Shown: piece after piece, positions 1-8,647 of the stretch
How positions within the stretch are numbered: the first letter of the stretch is position 1
Layout: every line of letters begins with the position of its first letter
Source of the DNA: Arthrobacter sp. MSA 4-2
GTDB taxonomy: Bacteria; Actinomycetota; Actinomycetes; Actinomycetales; Micrococcaceae
Direction: 5' to 3'
Assembly (NCBI RefSeq): GCF_016405885.1
Contig: NZ_JAEKGC010000013.1
Span: 1-64,000 of the forward strand
DNA: 64,000 nucleotides
The notes under the pieces: model-generated
What the model saw: only the letters and a program-made list of their open reading frames with translations
What the model was told of the DNA's origin: nothing
The model's database searches: none
Translations under genes and position numbers: made by a program

Positions 1-76
1 GGTGACGCACGCGGTGCGGGCCGTCCCACGGGCGAGCGTTCGGGCCGTCCCACCGGTGACGCACGCGGTGCGGGCC
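1..76 (+). repeat. 54-bp-period direct repeat in the rluB N-terminal extension
   Basis: The 22-base block starting GGTGACGCACGCGG occurs at 1-22 and again at 55-76. It encodes GDARGAGRP twice, separated by TGERSGRPT. The repeat is in frame and lies in the disordered basic tail. Confidence 0.8.
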
Positions 77-1026
77 GACCGGGGGAGGCGCGGCGCGATT
101 CCGGCTACCGGGGCACCGGAAACCCCGCTGCCGACCGGTACGCGGCCAAGAAGTCAGGCGCCGGAAAGCCTCGACAGAAGCCATCGGGCCCCCGCGCGTT
201 CGGCGGAGAGCGCTTCGGCAAGGACCTGGGTCCGGTACGCCGTCCCAAGGCCGCCCGCACCAGCCGTCCCGCCGACGAACTCGACATGCACAACCCCGAC
301 GGCGTGCGGCTCCAGAAGGTCATGGCCTCGGCAGGGGTCGCCTCCCGCCGCGTGTGCGAGGAAATGATCCTCGACGGCAGGGTCGAGGTGGACGGCACCA
401 TCGTGCGCGAACTCGGTGTCCGGGTGGTTCCGTCCGAGGTGTCAATCCACGTCGACGGCATGCGCCTGCAGCTCAACGAGGACCTGAAGTACTACGTCTT
501 CAACAAGCCGCGCGGCGTTATCTCCACGATGGAGGACCCCGAGGGACGCCCGAGCATTGGGAACTTCCTCAAGAACAAGAACAAGAATGAGCGGCTGTTC
601 CACGTCGGCCGGCTCGACGCCGAAACCGAGGGACTGCTGCTCCTCACCAACGACGGCGAGCTCACCAACCGGCTCACCCACCCGTCCTACGAAGTGCCCA
701 AGACGTACTACGTGCAGGTCCGCGGCCCGATGGGCCCGGGCATTGGCGCGCAGATGAAGGAAGGCATTGAGCTCGAGGACGGCATCTCCAAGGTCGACTC
801 CTTCAAGCTCATCGACTCCACCCCCGGACATATCCTCGTCGAGGTGGTGCTGCACTCGGGGAAGAACCGCGTGGTACGCCGCCTGTTCGACGCCGTCGGG
901 CACCCCGTGGAGCGTCTCGTCCGCACCCAGATCGGCCCGATCCGCCTGAACGACCAGCGGCAGGGAAGCATCCGTGTTCTGGGCCGCCAGGAGGTCGGCC
1001 ACCTCCTTGCATCGGTAGGCCTCTAG
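1..1026 (+). CDS. rluB: 23S rRNA pseudouridine synthase, RluB/RsuA type (5' partial)
   Basis: Isomerises a uridine in 23S rRNA (E. coli RluB acts at U2605). An S4 RNA-binding domain (VRLQKVMASAG, about bases 301-363) precedes the catalytic domain, whose GRLDAETEGLLLLTNDGE block at about 607-660 carries the catalytic Asp (codon 616-618). An ATG at 286 would give 246 residues, but the same frame is open without a stop back to base 1. It encodes a Gly/Arg-rich, repetitive extension typical of actinobacterial RluB, so the true start lies outside the window. tyrA starts 3 bases after the stop and cmk follows. In related genomes scpA/scpB lie just upstream, which I cannot see here. Confidence 0.9.
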   Translation, partial: GDARGAGRPTGERSGRPTGDARGAGRPGEARRDSGYRGTGNPAADRYAAKKSGAGKPRQKPSGPRAFGGERFGKDLGPVRRPKAARTSRPADELDMHNPDGVRLQKVMASAGVASRRVCEEMILDGRVEVDGTIVRELGVRVVPSEVSIHVDGMRLQLNEDLKYYVFNKPRGVISTMEDPEGRPSIGNFLKNKNKNERLFHVGRLDAETEGLLLLTNDGELTNRLTHPSYEVPKTYYVQVRGPMGPGIGAQMKEGIELEDGISKVDSFKLIDSTPGHILVEVVLHSGKNRVVRRLFDAVGHPVERLVRTQIGPIRLNDQRQGSIRVLGRQEVGHLLASVGL

Positions 1027-1029
1027 CGG

Positions 1030-2145
1030 ATGGAACCTGCAAGGGACAACGGAACGCATCTTGCCGGTCCGGTGCTGGTAATCGGCACGGGGCTGCTCGG
1101 GGCAAGCATCGGCCTGGGGCTTCGCGCCCGCGGAGTCGAGGTCGCACTGTCGGACATCTCGCCGTCGACCCAGGCAGTCGCCGTTGATATCGGCGCCGGG
1201 CGTGCCCTCGGGGATGCCGCCGGGTTCGCGCCCGAACTCGTCGTCGTAGCGGCCCCGCCCGACGTGGCCGCGGTGCTCGCGGCCTCGGCCCTCGCCGACT
1301 ACCCCGGCGCCGTCGTCGTCGACATTGCGAGCGTCAAGTCGGCCGTCCTGCAGGGAGTCGAGGCAGCGGTGGGCGATCCGGCGTTCCTTGAGCGCTACGT
1401 CGGCACCCATCCCATGGCCGGCCGGGAACGGTCCGGCCCCGTGGCAGCGACCGCCGAACTGTTCACCGGCATGCCCTGGGTCCTGTGCCCAGGCCCGGCC
1501 AGTTCGCCCGCCGCGGTGCGCTGCGCCGAAGCCCTCGCAGTGGACCTCGGAGCCGTGCCGGCGCGCATGTCCCCGGAGGAACACGACGAGACGGTCGCGC
1601 TGATCTCCCACCTTCCGCAGGTGCTCTCCTCGCTCGTTGCCAGCCGGCTCGCCGACACCCCCGCACACTCCCTTGCCCTTGCAGGCAACGGGCTCCGGGA
1701 CGTGACGCGCATCGCCGCCAGCGACCCCCGCCTGTGGGTGCAGATCCTCTCGGCGAACGCCGAGAAGCTCGTGCGGATCCTGTATGGCGTGCGGGAGGAT
1801 CTCAACCGGCTGATCGGCACCCTCGAAGACCCCGTGGCCGCCGGCGCGCGCCTCGACATGGCGCAGCTGATGGCCGAAGGCAACGCCGGCCAGGCACGCA
1901 TCCCGGGCAAGCACGGCACGCCGCCGGGCTCCTTCGCCCGGCTCACGGTGCTCGTCGAGGACGTTCCGGGCCAGATCGCCCGCCTCCTCACCGAAATCGG
2001 CGACATCGGCGTCAACGTCGAGGACCTGCGCCTTGAGCACTCACCCGGCCGCCAGGTCGGCATGGCAGAGGTCTGGGTTGTCCCCGGCCGTCGAAACGAG
2101 CTGGCGGAGTCACTGACCGGCCGCGGCTGGAAGGTCGTCCAATGA
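1030..2145 (+). CDS. tyrA: Prephenate dehydrogenase with C-terminal ACT domain
   Basis: Oxidatively decarboxylates prephenate to 4-hydroxyphenylpyruvate in tyrosine synthesis. The N-terminal dinucleotide fold has the VIGTGLLGASIG glycine loop (about residues 16-27). The catalytic-histidine segment GTHPMAGRERSGP is near residues 123-135. The last ~70 residues, from ARLTVLVEDVPGQIARLL, form an ACT domain that would bind tyrosine for feedback control. The length of 371 aa is normal for the actinobacterial two-domain form. It overlaps cmk by 4 bases (ATGA), so the two are probably translationally coupled. aroG, the first enzyme of the same pathway, lies elsewhere in the window at 20.7 kb. Confidence 0.93.
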   Translation: MEPARDNGTHLAGPVLVIGTGLLGASIGLGLRARGVEVALSDISPSTQAVAVDIGAGRALGDAAGFAPELVVVAAPPDVAAVLAASALADYPGAVVVDIASVKSAVLQGVEAAVGDPAFLERYVGTHPMAGRERSGPVAATAELFTGMPWVLCPGPASSPAAVRCAEALAVDLGAVPARMSPEEHDETVALISHLPQVLSSLVASRLADTPAHSLALAGNGLRDVTRIAASDPRLWVQILSANAEKLVRILYGVREDLNRLIGTLEDPVAAGARLDMAQLMAEGNAGQARIPGKHGTPPGSFARLTVLVEDVPGQIARLLTEIGDIGVNVEDLRLEHSPGRQVGMAEVWVVPGRRNELAESLTGRGWKVVQ

Positions 2146-2843
2146 GCGAATCCACGATCCACTCCCACTTCCGGCTCGGGAAGTCGCTGGTGGTGGCCAT
2201 CGACGGACCGTCCGGTTCGGGCAAGTCGAGCGTCAGCCGGGAGGCCGCACGCCGGCTCCACGCCGCTTACCTCGACACGGGAGCCATGTACCGCGCGGTG
2301 ACGCTTCACTGCCTGTCCACCGGGATCGACCTCAAGGACGCCGCCGCCGTCGAACACGCGGCTCGGGCCATCGAGCTGTACATCAGCACCAGCCCCGACC
2401 GCGAGCTGGTCACTTTGGCCGGCGTGGATGTCACCACGGCGATCCGCGAACCCCGGGTCTCCGAGGCGGTCAGCGCCGTGGCGACGACCCTCGGCGCACG
2501 GGCCGAGCTGATCCGGCGCCAACGGGCGCTGATCGCCGGTGCCGGGCACCGGATCGTCGTCGAGGGCAGGGACATCACTACCGTCGTCGCCCCCGACGCC
2601 GAGGTCCGGATCCTGCTCACCGCCAGCGAATCGGCGCGCCTGCGGCGGCGCGGTGACCAGCTCGGCGGAACCCAGTCCTCGTCCCAGCTGCAGCAGCAGG
2701 TGCTCGAACGGGACGCCAAGGATTCGACAGTCGTCAATTTCCAGCAGGCCGCCGACGGGGTCGTTACCGTCGACTCGTCCGAGCTCGACTTCGAGCAGAC
2801 GGTCGAAGCCGTCCTGGACGTCGTCCACACCGTCGCCCACTAG
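2142..2843 (+). CDS. cmk: Cytidylate kinase
   Basis: Phosphorylates CMP and dCMP to the diphosphates, feeding nucleic-acid precursor pools. The P-loop [14 protein letters not shown] is near residues 20-33, followed by the [11 protein letters not shown] substrate segment and the [14 protein letters not shown] block typical of bacterial CMP kinases. It is 233 aa, the usual size. The ATG overlaps the tyrA stop, and der starts 29 bases downstream. The order rluB-(tyrA)-cmk-der is conserved in actinobacteria (Rv1711-Rv1713 in M. tuberculosis, which lacks tyrA at this position). Confidence 0.95.
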   Translation: MSESTIHSHFRLGKSLVVAIDGPSGSGKSSVSREAARRLHAAYLDTGAMYRAVTLHCLSTGIDLKDAAAVEHAARAIELYISTSPDRELVTLAGVDVTTAIREPRVSEAVSAVATTLGARAELIRRQRALIAGAGHRIVVEGRDITTVVAPDAEVRILLTASESARLRRRGDQLGGTQSSSQLQQQVLERDAKDSTVVNFQQAADGVVTVDSSELDFEQTVEAVLDVVHTVAH

Positions 2844-2872
2844 CAGTTCAGACTGAATTAAGGAAAACACTC

Positions 2873-4420
2873 ATGAGCGGGAACCTCTCGCCCCAGGACC
2901 CCACCGGGCCCGACACCGATTTCGAACCGACCGGCGATGACCAGATCGCCGAACACCTCGACGCGCTCGATGACGCCGAAGCCGAGGTGCGCGCGGCCTC
3001 GCTGCGCGCCGGGCTGGCTGACTACGAGCTCGACGAAGAGGACGCCGCGCTGCTCGCCCAGGGGGACGAGGAGTACGACGAAGACGCCGAACAGCGCCTC
3101 AATCCGGTGCTCGCCATCGTCGGCCGGCCCAACGTCGGCAAGTCGACGCTGGTCAACCGCATCCTGGGCCGCCGCGAGGCGGTCGTCGAGGACACCCCCG
3201 GGGTCACCCGCGACAGGGTGTCATACCCGGCCCAGTGGAACGGGCGGAACTTCACCCTCGTCGACACCGGCGGGTGGGAGGTCGACGCCAAGGGCATCGC
3301 GGCGCGCGTCGCCGACCAGGCCGAGATCGCCGTCGACATGGCCGACGCCGTGCTGCTCGTCGTCGACGCCACCGTGGGCGCCACGGCCACCGACGAGGCG
3401 GTCGTGAAGATGCTCCGCCGGAAGAAGAAGCCGGTCATCCTCGTAGCCAACAAGGTCGACGACATCCAGAACGAGGCGGACGCCTCCTTCCTGTGGGGGC
3501 TCGGCTTCGGTCAGCCCTGGCCGGTCTCGGCCCTGCACGGCAGGGGCACGGCGGACATGCTGGACCAGGTCATCGAGATCCTGCCCGAATTCTCCGAACA
3601 CGGCGGCATCGAACGCACCGGCGGCCCCCGCAGGGTGGCCCTGATCGGCCGGCCCAATGTCGGCAAGTCATCCCTCCTGAACAAGCTCGCCGGCTCGGAC
3701 CGCGTCGTTGTGGATCCGCTGGCCGGCACCACCCGCGACCCGGTCGACGAGATGATCGAACTCGGCGGGCGCACCTGGCGCTTCGTCGACACCGCCGGTA
3801 TCCGGCGCCGCGTGCACATGCAGCAGGGCGCCGACTTCTACGCCTCCCTGCGCACGCAGTCGGCGCTGGAGAAGGCCGAGGTCGCCGTCGTGCTGCTGGC
3901 CGTCGACGAGGTCCTCAGCGAGCAGGACGTCCGCGTCCTGAACATGGCGATCGAATCCGGCCGGGCGCTGGTCCTCGCGTTCAACAAGTGGGACCTGCTC
4001 GACGACGAGCGCCGCCGGTACCTCGAGCGTGAGATCGAGCAGGACCTCGCGCACGTCGACTGGGCTCCGCGGGTCAACATCTCCGCACTGACCGGCTGGC
4101 ACAAGGACCGCCTGGTACCGGCCCTTGACACCGCTCTCGAGTCCTGGGACCGGCGCATCCCCACAGGGCGGCTCAACGCCTTCCTGGGTGAGCTCGTGGC
4201 CGCCCACCCGCACCCGGTGCGCGGGGGCAAGCAGCCGCGCATCCTCTTCGGCACCCAGGCCTCAAGCCGGCCGCCCAAGTTCGTGCTCTTCACCACAGGC
4301 TTCCTCGACCCGGGGTACCGGCGCTTCATCACCCGCCGCCTGCGCGAAACATTTGGTTTCGAGGGGACACCCATCGAGGTCAGCATGCGCGTGAGGGAAA
4401 AGCGGGGACGCAAACGCTGA
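2873..4420 (+). CDS. der: Ribosome-assembly GTPase Der (EngA), tandem G domains
   Basis: A double GTPase that acts in late 50S subunit assembly. Two G domains are visible: GRPNVGKST at residues 84-92, with DTGG and NKVD motifs, and GRPNVGKSS from about residue 259, with DTAG and NKWD. A C-terminal KH-like domain follows, ending in a basic [10 protein letters not shown] tail. The first ~75 residues are an acidic, low-complexity extension found in actinobacterial Der and absent from E. coli Der. The start is supported by AAGGAAAAC eight bases upstream of ATG. It is the last gene of the cluster, and tRNA-Pro follows 70 bases later. Confidence 0.96.
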   Translation: MSGNLSPQDPTGPDTDFEPTGDDQIAEHLDALDDAEAEVRAASLRAGLADYELDEEDAALLAQGDEEYDEDAEQRLNPVLAIVGRPNVGKSTLVNRILGRREAVVEDTPGVTRDRVSYPAQWNGRNFTLVDTGGWEVDAKGIAARVADQAEIAVDMADAVLLVVDATVGATATDEAVVKMLRRKKKPVILVANKVDDIQNEADASFLWGLGFGQPWPVSALHGRGTADMLDQVIEILPEFSEHGGIERTGGPRRVALIGRPNVGKSSLLNKLAGSDRVVVDPLAGTTRDPVDEMIELGGRTWRFVDTAGIRRRVHMQQGADFYASLRTQSALEKAEVAVVLLAVDEVLSEQDVRVLNMAIESGRALVLAFNKWDLLDDERRRYLEREIEQDLAHVDWAPRVNISALTGWHKDRLVPALDTALESWDRRIPTGRLNAFLGELVAAHPHPVRGGKQPRILFGTQASSRPPKFVLFTTGFLDPGYRRFITRRLRETFGFEGTPIEVSMRVREKRGRKR

Positions 4421-4490
4421 GCATTGTCCGGAGCCACCCGGAAAATGCTGTACAGTAATTGAGGTGGTTTGACCGGCTGGTTGAACCGAT

Positions 4491-4564
<74 letters not shown>

Positions 4565-4580
4565 CAGAAAAAACACAGGC

Positions 4581-4617
4581 CAGGGGCCGTTTCCGGAACA
4601 ACCGGAAACGGCCCCTG
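4581..4617 (+). terminator. Rho-independent-type hairpin after tRNA-Pro
   Basis: A perfect 16-bp stem (CAGGGGCCGTTTCCGG at 4581-4596, its complement at 4602-4617) with loop AACAA. No long T run follows, as is common in high-GC actinobacteria. Confidence 0.75.
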
Positions 4618-4713
4618 CTGCGTTAATCGGCGCTGCGTTGACCGGCGTGCTGATGCCCCGCCGTCCGTTCCGCGCCCGGCGCTGACCGCCGACCGGAATC
4701 GGCACCACCGCGG

Positions 4714-5421
4714 CTAACCGCCGCCGGTGCCCTCCTCCTCGCCATCGGGTCCCGCGGTTTCCGGCCCGGTCCCTTCGCCTTCGGTTCCTGTGCCCCCGCC
4801 GCCGGTGTTGTCGGTTCCGGTTGCGCCGGCGTCCGTCGCCCCGGCTGTCGGCTCACAGTCGTCCGTACCCCGGCCCGTGCCGGTTCCACCGGCCGCCCCG
4901 GTTTCGGTGCCGGTGCCGCCGGATTCGGTGCCATCGGTGCCGATGCCGCCGGTTTCGGTGCCATCGGTGCCGGTGCCGCCGGTTTCGGTGCCATCGGTGC
5001 CCGTGCCCCCGGTTTCGGTGCCATCGGTGCCCGTGCCCCCGGTTTCGGTGCCATCGGTGCCGGTGGCCGCAGTGCCGGTGGCTCCGGTGCCCGTGGCTCC
5101 GGTCTCACCGCCGCCGGCCGCGTCGGTTTCGGTTCCACCGGGGCCGGTGGCTCCGATCGACGGTTGAACGCTCTCGGAATCGGTGGACCCGGTACCTTCG
5201 GTTTCGGTCCCGGTCCCGCCGGTCCCTCCTCCTTCGCCGCCGCGCGGCTCGCAGGATGCCTCGGCCGTCGCGGACTCAGCAGCCGGGGGCGTCGGGTCCT
5301 GGGTCACCTCCTCGACCGGGTTTTCCGGGCCGGGGCCCCCGAGCCCATCGCTGCACCCAACAAGAAGCAGCGCGCTCACACCCAGCGCCGCCGGGAGAGT
5401 CCTCAATTTTGTGGAGATCAT
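4714..5421 (-). CDS. Putative secreted lipoprotein with Gly/Thr/Glu tandem repeats
   Basis: No known family is recognised. The ATG at 5421 was chosen because GGAGGTGATC, a near-perfect anti-16S match, lies just upstream; the frame extends further but has no comparable start. The first 23 residues form a lipoprotein signal peptide ending in the lipobox LVGC, so Cys23 would be acylated and the protein anchored outside the membrane. LspA is encoded at 49.3 kb. The mature ~212 residues are acidic and low-complexity, built from GTGTDGTETG-like decapeptides that match a 30-bp DNA tandem repeat. No folded domain is visible. The role is unknown; a flexible surface stalk or spacer is one possibility. 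The 235-aa length may vary between strains because of the repeat. Confidence 0.7.
   Translation of the reverse strand: MISTKLRTLPAALGVSALLLVGCSDGLGGPGPENPVEEVTQDPTPPAAESATAEASCEPRGGEGGGTGGTGTETEGTGSTDSESVQPSIGATGPGGTETDAAGGGETGATGTGATGTAATGTDGTETGGTGTDGTETGGTGTDGTETGGTGTDGTETGGIGTDGTESGGTGTETGAAGGTGTGRGTDDCEPTAGATDAGATGTDNTGGGGTGTEGEGTGPETAGPDGEEEGTGGG
4921..5070. repeat. Five exact-length 30-bp tandem repeats (minisatellite)
   Basis: Units start at 4921, 4951, 4981, 5011 and 5041. Each begins GGWTTCGGTGCCATCGGTGC, and the units differ only at a few positions. They encode the decapeptide repeat of the lipoprotein in frame, so copy-number change would alter length but not frame. Confidence 0.92.
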
Positions 5422-5583
5422 TTTGATCACCTCCCGCCCTGATCGCGCGATTAACCCTAGGCAGGGAGAATTCGTACGGGCAATAATTCCGGCGCCGCAC
5501 AGATAACTTCCGCAGGTCGGCCGGGGGGCGTATAAGGCCTTCATTCGAACCGGCCGGCACGCTACCCGCCGATGATTTATGCC

Positions 5584-5589
5584 TATACT
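5584..5589 (+). promoter_or_regulatory. Candidate -10 element for the gcvH-garA-ftsR operon
   Basis: TATACT lies 66 bases before the gcvH ATG, in the 234-bp divergent gap between the lipoprotein gene and gcvH. No clear -35 is seen at the expected distance. I see no riboswitch-like structure in this gap. Confidence 0.45.
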
Positions 5590-5655
5590 CGATCAGGATC
5601 GGCTCGGGCAGCGCCGCCCCTCTCCTCCCCCTAGATAGAACGACGAAAGGCAATC

Positions 5656-6042
5656 ATGAGCAACGTCCCCGAAGGCCTCTACTACACCGCCGAGCACGAG
5701 TGGGTCACCGAGCCCAATGCTGCCGGCATCGTCCGGGTGGGAATCACAGACTTCGCCCAGGACGCCCTGGGTGACGTGGTGTACGTCCAGATGCCCGAGG
5801 TCGGCACTTCGGTGACCGGTGCGGACGTTGTGGGAGAGGTCGAGTCGACGAAGAGCGTCAGCGACATCTACGCTCCCGTCACCGGCGAGGTTGTTTCACG
5901 CAATGAGGGGCTCGACGACGATCCCGCACTCATCAACTCCGATCCCTACGGCGAGGGTTGGCTGATGGAGATCAAGGTTGAGAGTGCATCGGTTGTCGAG
6001 GACCTGCTGAGTTCAACGGAATACTCACAGCAGGTAGGCTAG
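5656..6042 (+). CDS. gcvH: Glycine cleavage system H protein
   Basis: A lipoyl carrier that shuttles the aminomethyl group between the P, T and L proteins of glycine cleavage. The lipoylation motif VGEVESTKSVSDIYAP places the modified lysine at residue 66 of 128. A GAAAGG ribosome site lies seven bases upstream of ATG. The other gcv genes are not in the window. The gene heads the same neighbourhood as Rv1826 in M. tuberculosis (gcvH, garA, merR, nuclease, merR), and that synteny is as strong a support for the downstream calls as their own motifs. Confidence 0.96.
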   Translation: MSNVPEGLYYTAEHEWVTEPNAAGIVRVGITDFAQDALGDVVYVQMPEVGTSVTGADVVGEVESTKSVSDIYAPVTGEVVSRNEGLDDDPALINSDPYGEGWLMEIKVESASVVEDLLSSTEYSQQVG

Positions 6043-6117
6043 ACACACCGGCTCTGGCAGTACTTCACGGCCAACCGGCATTGTCCGGTTGGCCGCCTAA
6101 TGTGGGAGGAAACACCA

Positions 6118-6612
6118 ATGGTTGGCGACGACAGCGCAGCCGTAAACCAAGGAGGGCACCACGTGGAGTCCCCGGAAACTACGACGATCGGCCTGCCTCC
6201 GCAGGCAGCCTTCGCGGAGGTTGAGCGGCATCTCACCAAGGAGGAACAGGCCTCGGTGGCAGCGCTGCCCGCGGGTTCGGCCCTCCTTGTGGCCCATTCC
6301 GGCCCCAACGCCGGAGCGCGGTTCCTCCTGGATGAGGACGTCACCAAGGCCGGGCGCCACCCCAATGCCGACATCTTCCTTGACGATGTCACCGTGTCCC
6401 GACAGCACGCCGAGTTCCGCCGCACCCCCAACGGGTTCATGGTTGTCGACACCCGGAGCCTCAACGGCACCTACGTGAACAACGACCGCGTGGACAGCGT
6501 GGTGCTGCGCAGCGGCAACGAGGTCCAGATCGGCAAGTTCCGGCTCACCTTCTACGCCGCCCGAGCCACCACGGCCGGCCAGACGCCCTCCCAGCCCGCG
6601 GCACAGGCCTGA
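6118..6612 (+). CDS. garA: FHA-domain regulator, GarA/OdhI type
   Basis: In mycobacteria and corynebacteria this protein binds 2-oxoglutarate dehydrogenase and glutamate enzymes. It is switched off when a Ser/Thr kinase phosphorylates its N-terminal threonine motif and the tail folds onto its own FHA domain. Here the N-terminal motif is ETTTI (residues 19-23). The FHA domain follows, with GRHPNADIFLDDVTVSRQHAEF and the SLNGTYVN block. The start at 6118 is preferred because GGGAGGAAACACC precedes it; an in-frame start at 6100 has no ribosome site. The length of 164 aa is normal. A PknL-type kinase is encoded at 22-23.7 kb, although PknB or PknG are the kinases known to act on this family. Confidence 0.9.
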   Translation: MVGDDSAAVNQGGHHVESPETTTIGLPPQAAFAEVERHLTKEEQASVAALPAGSALLVAHSGPNAGARFLLDEDVTKAGRHPNADIFLDDVTVSRQHAEFRRTPNGFMVVDTRSLNGTYVNNDRVDSVVLRSGNEVQIGKFRLTFYAARATTAGQTPSQPAAQA

Positions 6613-6620
6613 TCCACTTC

Positions 6621-7370
6621 ATGCCGACACCCCAGCCCAGCCGGCGCAGCGTCGGCATCGCCCCGGCCCACCCCAGCCCCGGAGTCCTCAATATCGGGGA
6701 AGTGCTGCGGGAGCTGGCGGCGGAGTTTCCGCAGGTCACGGCGTCCAAGATCCGGTTCCTTGAGGAAAAGGGACTGATCAGCCCGCAGCGCACCCGTGCG
6801 GGGTACCGCAAGTACGCTCCGACCGACGTCGAGCGCCTGCGGTTCGTCCTAGCCCTTCAGCGCGATCAGTACCTGCCGCTGAAGGTGATCAAGGACTACG
6901 TCGACGCCATCGACCGCGGTGAGCGGCCCGAGTCGCTGCCCGGGGGGATGAGCCTGTCGCCGCGGATGGTCTCGGACCAGCTGGCCCGCGAGCTCAGCTC
7001 CCACGCACGCAGGCTCACTGCGGAGACCCTCGCGGCCGAGGCCAAGGCCCCCCGCCGCCTGGTCGACGACCTGATCAGCTTCGGGCTGATCGCCCCGGTG
7101 GATGGCCGGTTCGATGAGCATGCGCTGAAGGTCACCCAGGCCTGCGTCCAGCTCGAGAGCCACGGCATCGAACCGCGCCACCTGCGCCCCTTCCGGGCCG
7201 CCGCCGACCGCGAGCTCGGACTGGTCGAACGCGTCGTCGCCCCGGTGGCCTCGCGGCGCGACGTGGCTTCGAAGGCCCGGGCAGCCGAGACCGCCCGCGA
7301 GATCAGCGAATTGTGCCTTAACCTTCACAGCGCCCTGGTTTACTCTCAGATAGCCAGAATGGACAGTTAG
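6621..7370 (+). CDS. ftsR: MerR-family regulator, FtsR/Rv1828 type
   Basis: DNA-binding protein with an N-terminal winged MerR helix-turn-helix (LNIGEVLRELAAEFPQVTAS, then IRFLEEKGLI and YRKYAPTDVERL). A ~150-residue C-terminal region without metal-binding cysteines follows. The position directly after garA matches Rv1828 and C. glutamicum Cg1631. The latter is FtsR, described as an activator of ftsZ. The symbol rests on synteny and family. ftsZ is at 44.7 kb in this window, and its promoter region contains a dyad that could be the target. The ATG is 8 bases after the garA stop. Confidence 0.82.
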   Translation: MPTPQPSRRSVGIAPAHPSPGVLNIGEVLRELAAEFPQVTASKIRFLEEKGLISPQRTRAGYRKYAPTDVERLRFVLALQRDQYLPLKVIKDYVDAIDRGERPESLPGGMSLSPRMVSDQLARELSSHARRLTAETLAAEAKAPRRLVDDLISFGLIAPVDGRFDEHALKVTQACVQLESHGIEPRHLRPFRAAADRELGLVERVVAPVASRRDVASKARAAETAREISELCLNLHSALVYSQIARMDS

Positions 7371-7377
7371 GCCGGCC

Positions 7378-7878
7378 ATGATCGAAGTCGAAGTTGTCGG
7401 AGTTCGAATTGAGCTGCCCTCCAACCAGCCCCTTGTGCTGCTGAAGGAACTGGCGGGGGAGCGGCATATCCCCATCTGGATCGGGGCACCGGAGGCCAGT
7501 GCCATTGCGTTCGTCCAGCAGGGCATCGTCCCGCCCCGCCCGATGACCCACGACCTTCTCGTCAGTGTTGTCGCCGCGGCGGGACGCGCCATCACCGAGG
7601 TCCGGATCGTCGCGGTGCAGGACACCGTCTTCCACGCGGAACTCGTGCTCGACGACGGGACGCGCGTCAGCTCCCGTGCCTCCGACGCCCTGGCCGTGGC
7701 CCTGCGCGTCCCCTGCAGCATCTACTGCGCGGAGCAGGTCCTCGATGCCGCCGGCGTCGAGATCGCCGACCCCGAGGCCGACGACGAGGAAACCGGCGAC
7801 CAGGAAACGGCCGAGAAGGAACTCAAGCAGTTCCGCGAATTCCTCGCCGACGTCGAGCCCGAGGATTTCGAGCCCTGA
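7378..7878 (+). CDS. Bifunctional nuclease family protein (DUF151)
   Basis: A 166-aa member of the DUF151/BFN family (Rv1829 in M. tuberculosis), recognisable from VLLKELAGERHIPIWIGAPEA near residues 22-42, RPMTHDLL, and the DGTRVSSRASDALAVALR block. Plant members are reported to degrade DNA and RNA; the bacterial role is not settled. The last ~40 residues are a very acidic tail. It starts 7 bases after the ftsR stop, so it is almost certainly co-transcribed with gcvH-garA-ftsR. Confidence 0.88.
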   Translation: MIEVEVVGVRIELPSNQPLVLLKELAGERHIPIWIGAPEASAIAFVQQGIVPPRPMTHDLLVSVVAAAGRAITEVRIVAVQDTVFHAELVLDDGTRVSSRASDALAVALRVPCSIYCAEQVLDAAGVEIADPEADDEETGDQETAEKELKQFREFLADVEPEDFEP

Positions 7879-7912
7879 CCTCCCGACACGCAAATCTTAG
7901 AGGCCAGCATCT

Positions 7913-7941
7913 TTGACCTTGTGTCCGAGGCGATCTAACGT
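7913..7941 (+). promoter_or_regulatory. Candidate promoter for the second MerR gene
   Basis: TTGACC (7913-7918), a 17-base spacer and TAACGT (7936-7941) lie about 110 bases upstream of the GTG at 8054. This is one of the best sigma-70-like matches in the window and suggests the gene has its own start in addition to operon read-through. Confidence 0.6.
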
Positions 7942-8053
7942 CAAAGCATACGGTTCCCATTGCAACGGAGAGGAACTCGGGGCACACTGTAACAGAGCCC
8001 TGAGATCCGGCCTCCAGAGGCTACTTCCCCGGGAACCCAATGAGGAGGCACGC

Positions 8054-8647
8054 GTGAGTCCGAAGGGTGACGCCGGTAAGCTGAAAAGCCCGGCAGCGGC
8101 GGGCACTGGCATACCCTCGAGCGCCCAGGGCCTCCTCTTCACCGAAGATCTCCCCGTGCTCGACGAAGACGCCGGATACCGCGGCCCCACAGCATGCAAG
8201 GCCGCCGGCATCACCTACCGCCAGCTCGACTACTGGGCCCGCACCGGACTCGTCGAACCGGCCGTCCGCGGAGCTTCAGGATCCGGCACGCAGCGGCTCT
8301 ACGGTTTCCGCGACATCCTCGTCCTCAAGGTCGTCAAGCGGCTCCTCGACACCGGCGTTTCGCTCCAGCAGATCCGCACCGCCGTCGAGCACCTGCGCGA
8401 ACGCGGCGTTGAGGACCTCGCCCAGATCACGCTCATGAGCGACGGCGCCAGCGTCTACGAGTGCACCTCCGCCGACGAGGTCATCGACCTCGTCCAGGGC
8501 GGACAGGGCGTCTTCGGCATCGCCGTCGGCCGGGTGTGGCGTGAGGTCGAGGGAAGCCTCGCCGCGCTCCCGAGCGAACACGCGGCCGACCAGGACTTCC
8601 CCGACGACGAGCTCAGCAAACGCCGCACGGCCCGCCGGATCGGCTAG
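8054..8647 (+). CDS. MerR-family transcriptional regulator (Rv1830-like)
   Basis: A 197-aa DNA-binding protein. The MerR helix-turn-helix is at residues ~45-115 (GPTACKAAGITYRQLDYWAR, then LYGFRDILVLKVVKRLLD). A short effector-less tail ends in SKRRTARRIG. It lacks cysteine pairs for metal sensing. The GTG at 8054 is chosen because GAGGAGG sits 5 bases upstream; the frame opens earlier at 7913 but without a ribosome site. It is the fifth gene of the gcvH-garA cluster and matches the position of Rv1830. Its ligand and targets cannot be inferred from sequence. Confidence 0.85.
   Translation: MSPKGDAGKLKSPAAAGTGIPSSAQGLLFTEDLPVLDEDAGYRGPTACKAAGITYRQLDYWARTGLVEPAVRGASGSGTQRLYGFRDILVLKVVKRLLDTGVSLQQIRTAVEHLRERGVEDLAQITLMSDGASVYECTSADEVIDLVQGGQGVFGIAVGRVWREVEGSLAALPSEHAADQDFPDDELSKRRTARRIG

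Noticed and set aside
2..367. A 121-codon plus-strand frame at the window start
   Set aside because: It overlaps the open rluB frame in another phase; the rluB frame encodes the Gly/Arg arm and continues into the S4 domain.
4424..4456. A promoter TTGTCC/TACAGT for tRNA-Pro
   Set aside because: The spacer would be 21 bases, too long for a confident call.
4921..5070. CRISPR-like regular 30-bp repeats
   Set aside because: There are no unique spacers, the units are contiguous and coding, and no cas genes are present.
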